This document shows positions 25,617 through 33,569 of a stretch of DNA of 48,875 bases, one piece after another. Within the stretch, counting starts at the first letter, position 1, and each line of letters begins with the position of its first letter. Location of the stretch: contig CAIYXP010000298.1 of NCBI GenBank assembly GCA_903930145.1, positions 1 through 48,875 of the forward strand, given 5' to 3'. The notes beneath the pieces are model-generated. The model saw nothing but the letters and a program-made list of their open reading frames with translations, was not told where the DNA came from and did not search any database. Source of the DNA: an uncultured Methylococcaceae bacterium. Its GTDB lineage: Bacteria > Pseudomonadota > Gammaproteobacteria > Methylococcales > Methylococcaceae. The translations under genes were made by a program, and so were the position numbers.

Positions 25617-26255
25617 TTACATGACTATGTTGACTTCCTGTGGCGGGGGCGGCAAATCGCTCAAGCCCATGACTTCCTTTTGGCCGGATTCGACTTTCTG
25701 GCTACCAGAGGACACGGAAGCCGACACCCATTTGAAGAAGGCTCCGATGGCCGCCGAATCGGCGACATCCAACTGCAAGACTATTTCAGTGATTTGTTTC
25801 AACACATTGGTGTCCGCGCTGGGTCCAGCCGCACAAGCCACGATGATGCCGGTCTTGACTTTCTTCAAGCTGTCCAAACCTTTGCGCCAATTGTCTGTGG
25901 GCGACCCATCGGTCATCAAGAAAACCAAAGGCTTCCAATCGCCTTTTTGTTCCGCCGAAGTCTTGACCACTTCCGCCTCAATCCGCTTGGACAGCAAAGT
26001 CAGCGCTTCCCCCAAGCTGGTCGAGCCGGTGGCGACAATCACGGGAATCTGAAACGAAGCGAGTTCGGTCAAAGGGACCACTTGCTTGGCACTCGACTCA
26101 AACGTAATAACCGACAAAAAAGCGGTTTCCAGTGCATAGGGGTCTTTGCGCAATGTCGAAACCAGCACTTGCACGCCATTTTTGACGGCTTCGATGGGTT
26201 CGCCCGACATCGAACCCGAGACATCCAAAACCAGATAAACAGGAAGACGACGCAT
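25617..26255 (-). CDS. terY: TerY-type vWA protein
   Basis: 212 residues with a complete MIDAS (LVLDVSGSMSGEPI, ATGSTSLGEAL, LMTDGSPTDN). It ends in DLPPPPQEVNIVM, nearly the same Pro-rich hydrophobic tail as the paralog at 24252-24893. The two are probably duplicates that kept the tail for function. It is followed by 34 bp to the TerX/TerZ-like gene. Confidence 0.9.
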   Translation of the reverse strand: MRRLPVYLVLDVSGSMSGEPIEAVKNGVQVLVSTLRKDPYALETAFLSVITFESSAKQVVPLTELASFQIPVIVATGSTSLGEALTLLSKRIEAEVVKTSAEQKGDWKPLVFLMTDGSPTDNWRKGLDSLKKVKTGIIVACAAGPSADTNVLKQITEIVLQLDVADSAAIGAFFKWVSASVSSGSQKVESGQKEVMGLSDLPPPPQEVNIVM

Positions 26256-26309
26256 GAGAATCTCCTTATCGTTTAGAAAATGTACTAATAAAAATCAAAG
26301 ATTGTCGAA

Positions 26310-26891
26310 TCAGGCCACATCGACACCGAACTGCCGGCACAATGCCTCCAGACCACCGGCATACCCTTGACCGACGGCCTTGAATTTCCACTCATTGTCA
26401 CGCCGGTAAACCTCGCCGAACACCATCGCCGTTTCCGTGCTGTAATCTTCCGAGAGATCGAAGCGGGCGATTTCCAAGTTGCCTTCTTGATCGACAATGC
26501 GGATGTAAGCCCCACCAACCTGCCCGAAGTTCTGGCGGCGCATGTCGGCATCGTGAATAGTGACGCTCACCACCAGCCGTTGAACATAGGCAGGCATGTT
26601 GCCCAAATCGACCTTGACTTGCTCGGCATCGTCTCCCCCACTCGCGCCTTCCTTGTTGTCACCCATGTGCTCGACCGAACCACAGGCCGATTTAAGCTGG
26701 TTGTAGAAGATGAAATCATTGTCACTCCGCACCTTGCCGTATTCGCCCAGCATGAAAACACTGGCATCAAGGTCGAAATCTTCGCCCGCCGTGGTGCGCT
26801 CCTCCCAACCCAAGCCAATCATGATGCGCTTCAGGTTGGGCGAAGACTTGGATAAGGAAATATTCCCGCCTTTGTTTAATTTGACCGCCAT
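26310..26891 (-). CDS. terD: TerD-family stress protein
   Basis: 193 residues, TerD-like. It begins MAVKLNKGGNISLSKSSPNL, with [15 protein letters not shown], a partly changed Ca2+ loop GDNKEGASGGDDAEQ and [20 protein letters not shown]. The loop retains Asp residues but replaces the NxTGxGxGDDE pattern. It is closest to the zinc-ribbon TerD encoded just upstream (same SVExx and GGLE(A/T)LC endings), suggesting tandem duplication. Confidence 0.9.
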   Translation of the reverse strand: MAVKLNKGGNISLSKSSPNLKRIMIGLGWEERTTAGEDFDLDASVFMLGEYGKVRSDNDFIFYNQLKSACGSVEHMGDNKEGASGGDDAEQVKVDLGNMPAYVQRLVVSVTIHDADMRRQNFGQVGGAYIRIVDQEGNLEIARFDLSEDYSTETAMVFGEVYRRDNEWKFKAVGQGYAGGLEALCRQFGVDVA

Positions 26892-26933
26892 AGTTAGTTT
26901 CCCCTTAAATCTTGCTACCTATAATCTTTATTC

Positions 26934-27704
26934 CTAGTCTACGTTGACGCCAAATTCATGGCACAAGGTTTCCAACCCGCCTACGTATCCCTGACCCACT
27001 GCCTTGAATTTCCATTCGGCGCCACGCCGATAAATTTCACCAAAAATCATCGCCGTCTCGGTGCCGTTATTGTCGGAAAGGTCGAAACGGGCAATTTCCA
27101 CGCCAGTTTCCTCGGCAACAATGCGGATATATGCCCCTTTAACCTGACCGAAGTTCTGCCGCCGTGCTTCCGCCTCGTAAATGGTGACGCTCACCGACAG
27201 GCGCTGGATAACGCTTGGCATCTTGCTTAGGTTCACCTTGATCACTTTGGCATAGCCTTCCTTGGCCCATGCCTTGCTGTCTTCGATCAGTTCGACCGAG
27301 CCGCACGATGATTTAAGTTGGTTGTAGAAGATGAAATCTTCGTCGCCCCGCACCTTGCCGTTTTCAGCCGTCATGAAGACGCTGGCTTCAAGCTCGAAAT
27401 CGTTGGCTGGCTTTGCGAGTACCTTCCAACCCAAGCCGACCAAGATGCGACTTAGATTAGGGGAATGTTTCGATAGGGAAATATTCCCCCCCCTCGTCAA
27501 TTTCACCGCCGAAGTCGGCGGGATCGGGGCCGGCACGGGTCTGGGTTGGGGAGGGTGTTGCTCCTGCCTTGGAGGTGTCGGGGTCGACTCCGGCTTTGGT
27601 GAAACCGGGGTCGGCGCATCAACGGCCGGCTTGGGTTTCCCACAAAATGGACAATACTCGGTTGCCCAACCCAACTGCATTTTACAGTGTCTGCACACCA
27701 ACAT
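26934..27704 (-). CDS. Zinc ribbon - Pro-rich linker - TerD domain protein
   Basis: 256 residues in three parts: a four-Cys zinc ribbon (CRHC and CPFC; Cys 4, 7, 18, 21), a 38-residue Pro/Thr-rich linker (27-64) and a TerD domain (66-256). In the TerD part the acidic strand reads FELEASVFM instead of FDLDAS, and the Ca2+ loop is replaced by IEDSKAWAKEGYAK, so Ca2+ binding is probably lost, while [20 protein letters not shown] is kept. It starts 3 bp after the tubulin-like gene, implying tight coupling to it. It is likely an adaptor subunit and not a sensor. Confidence 0.88.
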   Translation of the reverse strand: MLVCRHCKMQLGWATEYCPFCGKPKPAVDAPTPVSPKPESTPTPPRQEQHPPQPRPVPAPIPPTSAVKLTRGGNISLSKHSPNLSRILVGLGWKVLAKPANDFELEASVFMTAENGKVRGDEDFIFYNQLKSSCGSVELIEDSKAWAKEGYAKVIKVNLSKMPSVIQRLSVSVTIYEAEARRQNFGQVKGAYIRIVAEETGVEIARFDLSDNNGTETAMIFGEIYRRGAEWKFKAVGQGYVGGLETLCHEFGVNVD

Positions 27705-27707
27705 TAA

Positions 27708-30700
27708 TTAACTACCGGGTGGCGGTTCGGGCGGCAATCCCGGCGCTCCAGAAATAGGAGGCGGCGGCGGAACGCTCGCAAACAAGGCGGTCAGTTCGGG
27801 AATTTGGTTCAGGGGCAGCCACGATGGCAAACCCTCGCGCCAAGCGTAGGTCGCAGCCGCCACCTGGCCTGCCGCCGCCCATTGCTGAAGTTGGGCGTAT
27901 GGATAAGGTCCATGCTGTTGACCATTGACCGCAATGAAATACTGGTATTGAGTGGGTAGCGGCGGCACACCAGGAAGGGGCGGTGGTGCCACAAACGGTG
28001 GAGGCGTGGCAGTTTGCCCATTGGCTGGCTGACCCTCCTGTGCAGGTTTTTCCAGCCACTGGTCCAACCTACCCGCTTGGAAGAATACAGGCAGCACAAC
28101 CCGCTTTAGTCGTGGCAGTTCACTTTTCTCGACTTCCCAAGAATAGGCGTCTTCGTTGGAATTATCGACCGTGCCACTCCATTCTTTTAGGGTATCGGCA
28201 GCCCTTAGCCTGCAATGGGCAATCTCGGCATCGCCCATGCCTTTCCGTTTGGCTTTCTCCCGCAATTCGTGCGCAATTTCCTCGGCGATGGCGGCGGAAA
28301 AGCCTTTGACCGGCTTTTGAGCGCCAGTGTCGGTATCAACCAGGCACGGCGTGTAAACGTCCAGCGCATAAAATTCTGCCAGCGCCGTCAAGAAGAGCAG
28401 TTGCTTGACATCAAGACTGTTCAATTTATCGGTGATTTCTTCCATGATCTGCCTATGGTAGGTCTCCGGCAAGCCATTGAGCCGAAATGCGCGCTCGTTG
28501 CCGATGCGCCGGCTGTCGCCACGGCTGACGGCAAACACATACTGTCCGGGCGGAACCACCTCCGGGTTACTGTCACGAGTCAACACACCAAGCATGACCC
28601 CGATGAGATAATGGAAAAAGTCATCGGCCAAACGATTCAATTCGGTCGTCGACGGTGCCAAAGGGTGAGTGAACTGGGTGGAATCCCTATGGGTGTGGAG
28701 GGGAATTTTCTCGGATTCCTTGCGGTAGCTGGTGCGCCAAGCTTCCATGCCGCGCAGCGTGGTCAACGGAATGCCCGACAATTCACAATAACAGACCGCA
28801 CGTCCCGGCACGCCAGTGTCGACAAAGGCAAGCTGTTGCGGCGAAATGCCCGCTGCCGTGGGTATCTGTGCGAGCATCTCCTCCTTGAAGCGCTTCTCGT
28901 ATTCAGCCGCCTTGGACACGCCGATATAACATTTGAATTGATCCGGTTTAGGGGCGAAATCTTTGCCCCAACTGGCATCCACCCAAGGCATGGCACGGGT
29001 CAGCAATTCCTGGAACCGCCTTTGCCGCTCTGCGGGGCGTATCGCTTCCAAAGCGAGTATCAATGGATCGACCTCGTCCGGTTGTTGGTTGGAAATCAGG
29101 GCGATCTGCTGTTCGGCCTTGGCCCTTAACAAACCAATCAATCGTTCCCGTTCGCCAGAGTCCGCCAGCATGGGAAACAAGGTCTTGGAACCGCCAATAT
29201 CTTTGAACACCTCGTCGGCCCATGTGCGCAGTTCCTGCATCGCTGGCATCGGCGCACTCTCCGCCGGCGTTTCGACACGGATATAAGTGGCATAATCTTT
29301 GTGGATGTCTTCCTGCAACAATTCAACCTTGCGTTCGACCGAGCCGATCATCGCCAACACGGCATTCCTGCCTGCCTGCAATTCCCCAACCAAGCCCGTC
29401 CAGCGGGCATCGCCGCGCTCATCAAGCCCTTGCCGTTCGCCCAGCCATAGAGAAATGTCCTGCAAGCGCAGGGATGCGTGGGTAGCCGCCTTGTTGCGCA
29501 GATGGAACTTCAAAAAGTTGCAAATCTCTTCTTTCAACTGCTCCAAAATGCGCCTGGCTTGCTCCTCTTTGTTGCCGAAGCTAAAGAATCCGCTACCCTT
29601 GGTTTGCTCCAGATTGTCCAACAGGCGCTCGTATTCGCAGGTGCGGACGACATCGCGTATCTCGCCATAGCGCTTGGCGTTGACTGCCAATGCGGCAATC
29701 AAGCCGGTGTTGGGGTTTTCCAAACGGTCTTTGATTTGCTCCACCGAGGAAAGCACGTATTCCAAGCCACCGAACTCTTTGTTGTCGAGATAGACATAAA
29801 GCTGATTATGCAATTTGTCTTTGATATCCTTGATGAGTTGGTTGGCATTGTGGGTAATCCGGTCTTCCGTGGTGTCGGCGGTGGAATCTTGGTCACGCAC
29901 GACATCATGCTCCAATTCCTTGACCACCTCCCGAATGCGACTCCCCCACTCGTCCTTGTTAAAACCCGAGGCAATCTGTTCAATGCGTCCTGCCACCTTC
30001 TGCCGCATCCCTTCGATGAGCGAGCCCTGCCGGTCCAGCAACAAATCGTCGGTAAGCTGGTAATCGACGAACTCCCCCCGGTTGATGCTGGCCTTGGGAT
30101 CGCTGATCTCCGGGAATTCGATAAAAGGCTTGGCCACCAATTGCATGTAAGCCGCCATGAACTCATCGCGTTGCTTGTCGGTGGCGCGTGACGAGCCGAC
30201 ATTGTCCGCTGCGACACCAAAGAACGCCTTGAGCATTGCCTCGGTCCAATGATAGGCGCGAATGTCGCGCCTCACGCCCAATTGAGTGTCCAGCACCGAC
30301 TGCCCAAAGGCCGAATAGCCCTGATAGTAGGATAGCTTCATGTCGCCATACCGGTTGCCCGGCACCGGCGGCGTGAAGGGCAGTATCTTGTGCTGGCGTT
30401 GATTGACCGCGACGGAGCGCTTTCGGTTGGCGAAATCGATGGAGGCAAAATCCTCAAACAGCGCATCGGCCACCATTTCGTAAACGTCTTTCTGGTTACT
30501 GGTGTGTAATTGCGCCAAGTTGCCCGAATCAATCAAATAGACCTCGTCAAAAGGTGTCACACTGAGCTCAGGCCGGTCATAGTTGTCCCAGCGCGTCACA
30601 AAATGCGCCCCCCCCCTCATGCAGGTTTCCAGTTCCATGAAAGAGGCATAGCCATTCGCCTCGGTGCGTTCTTTGGCGGCACTTTGATACCCGGTCGGCA

Positions 30701-31418
30701 AAAACAACATCATTTCGACTTCTGCTGCGCTAACGGTTTCTTTGGCTATCCATTTAGACAACCAGCCCATGTCCAAGAACGAACCCGCACCGGTTCCGCC
30801 AGCCACGGAGCCGATGACGACAATCCGAAACTTGCTGGTGTCCAAGTCCAGCCCCAGAGCTTTAAGTTGGGCATCTTTATTCAAACCGCTTTTCAACCAG
30901 ACTAGCTTGGTGCGGATTTTTTCCTTGATTTTGGTGTATTTGTCGAAGAAATACAGGCGGGAAATGGCACGAATCTGGCCCGCACCCTTGCTTGGGTCTA
31001 TGCCCAATTCGCGGATTTTTTTCGGTGTCAGCGGAGACCAGTCCTTGATGTAGGGGTACTTGGTCAAATCATCGTCGCTACGGCTGTAACGCTCGATTTC
31101 GAAGCTTTCGACCAAGCGATCCTCGTCCGTCAATTTGACACTGTCGGCAAGCGGGTCGGTGCGCTGCGACTTCCCCGACTCGACCAAGGCCCCATGGTCA
31201 AGGTCGAAATGAATGAATTGCGCCACCGGAAATTCCGATAGACTGGAAATCCGCATGGGATTATGTGGCGGACCCCAGACAGAGGTGAGTATCCGGCGGC
31301 GGACGCGCAAGATGACTTCCATGCCCGTGCCGCCCACGCCAATGTACAGGGTCGGGCGAAGTTTGACGATTTGATCGGCTCTATTGGTGGCGCGTGGCGC
31401 AGTGTCTGGTTCGGCCAT
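27708..31418 (-). CDS. Tubulin/FtsZ-like GTPase family protein with C-terminal GYF_2 domain
   Basis: 1236 residues. The N-terminus has the nucleotide-binding strand PTLYIGVGGTGMEVIL (about 22-37), and near 206 the tubulin/FtsZ-type signature VVIGSVAGGTGAGSFLDMG, matching the Pfam Tubulin_2 (tubulin-like) family. A long, charged, largely helical middle (about 400-1100) has no domain I recognise. Residues about 1160-1210 (YFIAVNGQQHGPYPYAQLQQ ... ATYAWREGLPSWLPL) are a GYF_2 domain, followed by a Pro-rich tail (VPPPPPISGAPGLPPEPPPG). No TM or signal peptide is present. GTP-dependent assembly is inferred from the family. The gene sits between a Pro-rich membrane protein and the zinc-ribbon TerD, hinting at a scaffold role in a membrane-associated Ter complex. 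Confidence 0.82.
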   Translation of the reverse strand: MAEPDTAPRATNRADQIVKLRPTLYIGVGGTGMEVILRVRRRILTSVWGPPHNPMRISSLSEFPVAQFIHFDLDHGALVESGKSQRTDPLADSVKLTDEDRLVESFEIERYSRSDDDLTKYPYIKDWSPLTPKKIRELGIDPSKGAGQIRAISRLYFFDKYTKIKEKIRTKLVWLKSGLNKDAQLKALGLDLDTSKFRIVVIGSVAGGTGAGSFLDMGWLSKWIAKETVSAAEVEMMLFLPTGYQSAAKERTEANGYASFMELETCMRGGAHFVTRWDNYDRPELSVTPFDEVYLIDSGNLAQLHTSNQKDVYEMVADALFEDFASIDFANRKRSVAVNQRQHKILPFTPPVPGNRYGDMKLSYYQGYSAFGQSVLDTQLGVRRDIRAYHWTEAMLKAFFGVAADNVGSSRATDKQRDEFMAAYMQLVAKPFIEFPEISDPKASINRGEFVDYQLTDDLLLDRQGSLIEGMRQKVAGRIEQIASGFNKDEWGSRIREVVKELEHDVVRDQDSTADTTEDRITHNANQLIKDIKDKLHNQLYVYLDNKEFGGLEYVLSSVEQIKDRLENPNTGLIAALAVNAKRYGEIRDVVRTCEYERLLDNLEQTKGSGFFSFGNKEEQARRILEQLKEEICNFLKFHLRNKAATHASLRLQDISLWLGERQGLDERGDARWTGLVGELQAGRNAVLAMIGSVERKVELLQEDIHKDYATYIRVETPAESAPMPAMQELRTWADEVFKDIGGSKTLFPMLADSGERERLIGLLRAKAEQQIALISNQQPDEVDPLILALEAIRPAERQRRFQELLTRAMPWVDASWGKDFAPKPDQFKCYIGVSKAAEYEKRFKEEMLAQIPTAAGISPQQLAFVDTGVPGRAVCYCELSGIPLTTLRGMEAWRTSYRKESEKIPLHTHRDSTQFTHPLAPSTTELNRLADDFFHYLIGVMLGVLTRDSNPEVVPPGQYVFAVSRGDSRRIGNERAFRLNGLPETYHRQIMEEITDKLNSLDVKQLLFLTALAEFYALDVYTPCLVDTDTGAQKPVKGFSAAIAEEIAHELREKAKRKGMGDAEIAHCRLRAADTLKEWSGTVDNSNEDAYSWEVEKSELPRLKRVVLPVFFQAGRLDQWLEKPAQEGQPANGQTATPPPFVAPPPLPGVPPLPTQYQYFIAVNGQQHGPYPYAQLQQWAAAGQVAAATYAWREGLPSWLPLNQIPELTALFASVPPPPPISGAPGLPPEPPPGS

Positions 31419-31456
31419 GATGGTTCTCGTATCTGTTCGGTTTTAATTGCGCAGTC

Positions 31457-31975
31457 TCAACGGCGTCCGGTGATGAGCATCAACACTAAAGACAGCAAGG
31501 CAATGCCGATAAAGATTCCCAAGTATAGCGGCGTAAAGAATTTGTCTTGATTGACGATGCCCAATACGCTGCCAGTCGCCAAGCTGGACAGCAAAGTGAA
31601 CAGCCACCAACCCGCCGCGTTGGCGGAGCGCGGCGCCACCCTTTTGCCGACGAGCATGTTGGCATAACCGTTCTTGGCAAAGAAAAACCCGATCAGCAAC
31701 ACCAGCAAGACACCGCCGCCGATGGCCATGTCGCGGGGGCTGGTGTCAGTCTGAATGCCGTCGTTAGGCACATTCACCGAAATATTGGTTCCCGTTTCAG
31801 GGGTGGCCTGCTGCACCGACCCGGCATTATAGGCGGGTTGGGGCGGGTTGGGGGCAGGTGGAGGTATTTTGAAACCCTTGGATTCAGGCACAGGGACAGC
31901 ATCCGAAACTGCCGGCTTGGTTGCCTGAACTTGAGTATTGACGTTGCCTTTGATGGGTGTTTTATTCTCAGCCAT
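31457..31975 (-). CDS. Pro-rich membrane protein, unknown family
   Basis: 172 residues. The N-terminal half is soluble and low-complexity with a Pro-rich stretch (KIPPPAPNPPQPAYN, about 36-50). It is followed by three predicted membrane helices at about 84-101, 122-140 and 149-169. I recognise no family. It lies 38 bp before the tubulin-like gene. The Pro-rich segment is a plausible ligand for the GYF_2 domain of that protein, and the helices could anchor it. This is inference from composition and neighbourhood. Confidence 0.75.
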   Translation of the reverse strand: MAENKTPIKGNVNTQVQATKPAVSDAVPVPESKGFKIPPPAPNPPQPAYNAGSVQQATPETGTNISVNVPNDGIQTDTSPRDMAIGGGVLLVLLIGFFFAKNGYANMLVGKRVAPRSANAAGWWLFTLLSSLATGSVLGIVNQDKFFTPLYLGIFIGIALLSLVLMLITGRR

Positions 31976-32075
31976 GATAGTTCTCAGTTTAAATACGAAA
32001 ATGGTTATTCAGCTTGAGACATTGAGCAAATAAGTTTTGGCATCCGTTAAGTGTCCGTGTATTAGTCATTGTAAA

Positions 32076-33545
32076 CTACCCAATGGGGTTAACGCTATGC
32101 CCTGGCTTTTTATCCGAGACTGATAATTTAGTCATTCGCCGTTGTATTTTAGCGATAACCTCTCCTGTGTCGGAGTGCAACTCTTGGGATTGAAAGGGTT
32201 TCAGTTTGAATTTTTGCAGCCGCCCATCGACTTCAATCTCATAATAGCGTTGCTTCGCCGCTAACATAAAAGCCAAAAAAACAAGACCAATCAGGGCCAA
32301 CAAACCTAGGCCAATAATAAAAATTGGATAGGTCGGATAATTAATTTGAACAATGATAGGCACTTTGACGAATGAGGATTGTATCCCGGTTGGCGGGCTA
32401 AACACCTCAGAGATGGGGTCTCCCGGAAACAGTTCATTGAGGTTGCGCCTGAACGTTTCTGACACAACGATTTGCTGATTATTAAGCCCTATGTCGACCG
32501 TGCCATGCACTTTAAGCGTCTTACCCAAAGAGCCCAGTGCCGTAGATGACCAGATGGAGGGTATCTTGGCCAAGGGAATGGGGAAATTGACTTTAATTTC
32601 CCGCTGTGCGCTCGGTTCCAAGCCGACTATGTTTTGCGGTTCGACGGACAGCGGGTTACTCCATGTGTCAATGGTGAATTGGGCGGAAATATCGGCTGCT
32701 TGGATAATATAGGGATAGAATAAGTTTTCCAATGAGGCCACGATTTCCACGCTAGGCTGCTGCTCGGAGGCAGCCACATCCAAAACCACCGTTTGCTGGT
32801 CGGCAGCCAGACTCACCTTCGTCTTCGAACCCGCTCCATTCCTGATTTCCTTTGGCACTAGGCGCACCGATTCCCGGTCTAGGGGTTTAAGCCGGGCCGA
32901 CTGCCCGGTGAAGACTTGCATGATGCGACCGCTTTGCAACAATTCGCGCAGTTGGGCATCGGCTTCCTGACCGTAGGCCATGGCATAAACCATGAGTCCG
33001 TTGGCTTGGTATACAGCCCCCTTGACGGGCATCCCCAGCGGGAAAACCACCGTCCTGACGATTGACGGTTCGTTATGTATCAGATGGTAAAACTGTCGGT
33101 TGCGCTTTGCCGTTTCGGCATCATTATTGGGGCTGTTTTTATTATTGGTGAAAATCCACACAATACCCGGCTTGGTTTGAAACTGTTCGATGATCGTCTT
33201 CGTCACCGCTTCTTCAAAATCCGTATCGGCCAAACCGCTTGTTTTGGTTTTTTTTGCAACGGCGATGGCGGCAACGGACTCTTCCAAGGGCCGCGATTGG
33301 CCGCTTGCAAAAACCAGCATGGGCGATTGACTGCCCCCGGCTGACTGATTGAATGCGGAGACAAAGATTTGATCTTCCGGGCCGCTGACGGCTTGAATGA
33401 CAGCCAGCACAAGAGGCTTGAACTGAGAGTTTGGATCGCTGTAAAACGGTTCCATCCACCCAGAATTCTGAATAAGAAATGCCTGCTGTCCGGAAGCCAC
33501 AGCGGGTGAAAACAGCGCCAGTAATATTAGCAAGCAAAAACGCAT
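32076..33545 (-). CDS. Membrane-anchored vWA-like protein
   Basis: 489 residues. A signal peptide (1-19, ends SPAVASG) leads into a vWA-like domain starting QAFLIQNSGWMEPFY, where the first MIDAS Asp is replaced (LIQNSGW), with IVWIFTNNKNS at the expected third-motif position. A beta-rich region (about 240-400), one TM (about 405-428) and a basic cytoplasmic tail (KQRYYEIEVDGRLQKFK ...) follow. Topology is therefore a periplasmic domain with an inner-membrane anchor. It is part of the tubulin-like block: 25 bp after the 490-residue orphan and 100 bp before the Pro-rich membrane protein. Metal binding by the MIDAS is doubtful. Confidence 0.78.
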   Translation of the reverse strand: MRFCLLILLALFSPAVASGQQAFLIQNSGWMEPFYSDPNSQFKPLVLAVIQAVSGPEDQIFVSAFNQSAGGSQSPMLVFASGQSRPLEESVAAIAVAKKTKTSGLADTDFEEAVTKTIIEQFQTKPGIVWIFTNNKNSPNNDAETAKRNRQFYHLIHNEPSIVRTVVFPLGMPVKGAVYQANGLMVYAMAYGQEADAQLRELLQSGRIMQVFTGQSARLKPLDRESVRLVPKEIRNGAGSKTKVSLAADQQTVVLDVAASEQQPSVEIVASLENLFYPYIIQAADISAQFTIDTWSNPLSVEPQNIVGLEPSAQREIKVNFPIPLAKIPSIWSSTALGSLGKTLKVHGTVDIGLNNQQIVVSETFRRNLNELFPGDPISEVFSPPTGIQSSFVKVPIIVQINYPTYPIFIIGLGLLALIGLVFLAFMLAAKQRYYEIEVDGRLQKFKLKPFQSQELHSDTGEVIAKIQRRMTKLSVSDKKPGHSVNPIG

Positions 33546-33569
33546 GAGTTTTTTATTGTTCTTGATGAG

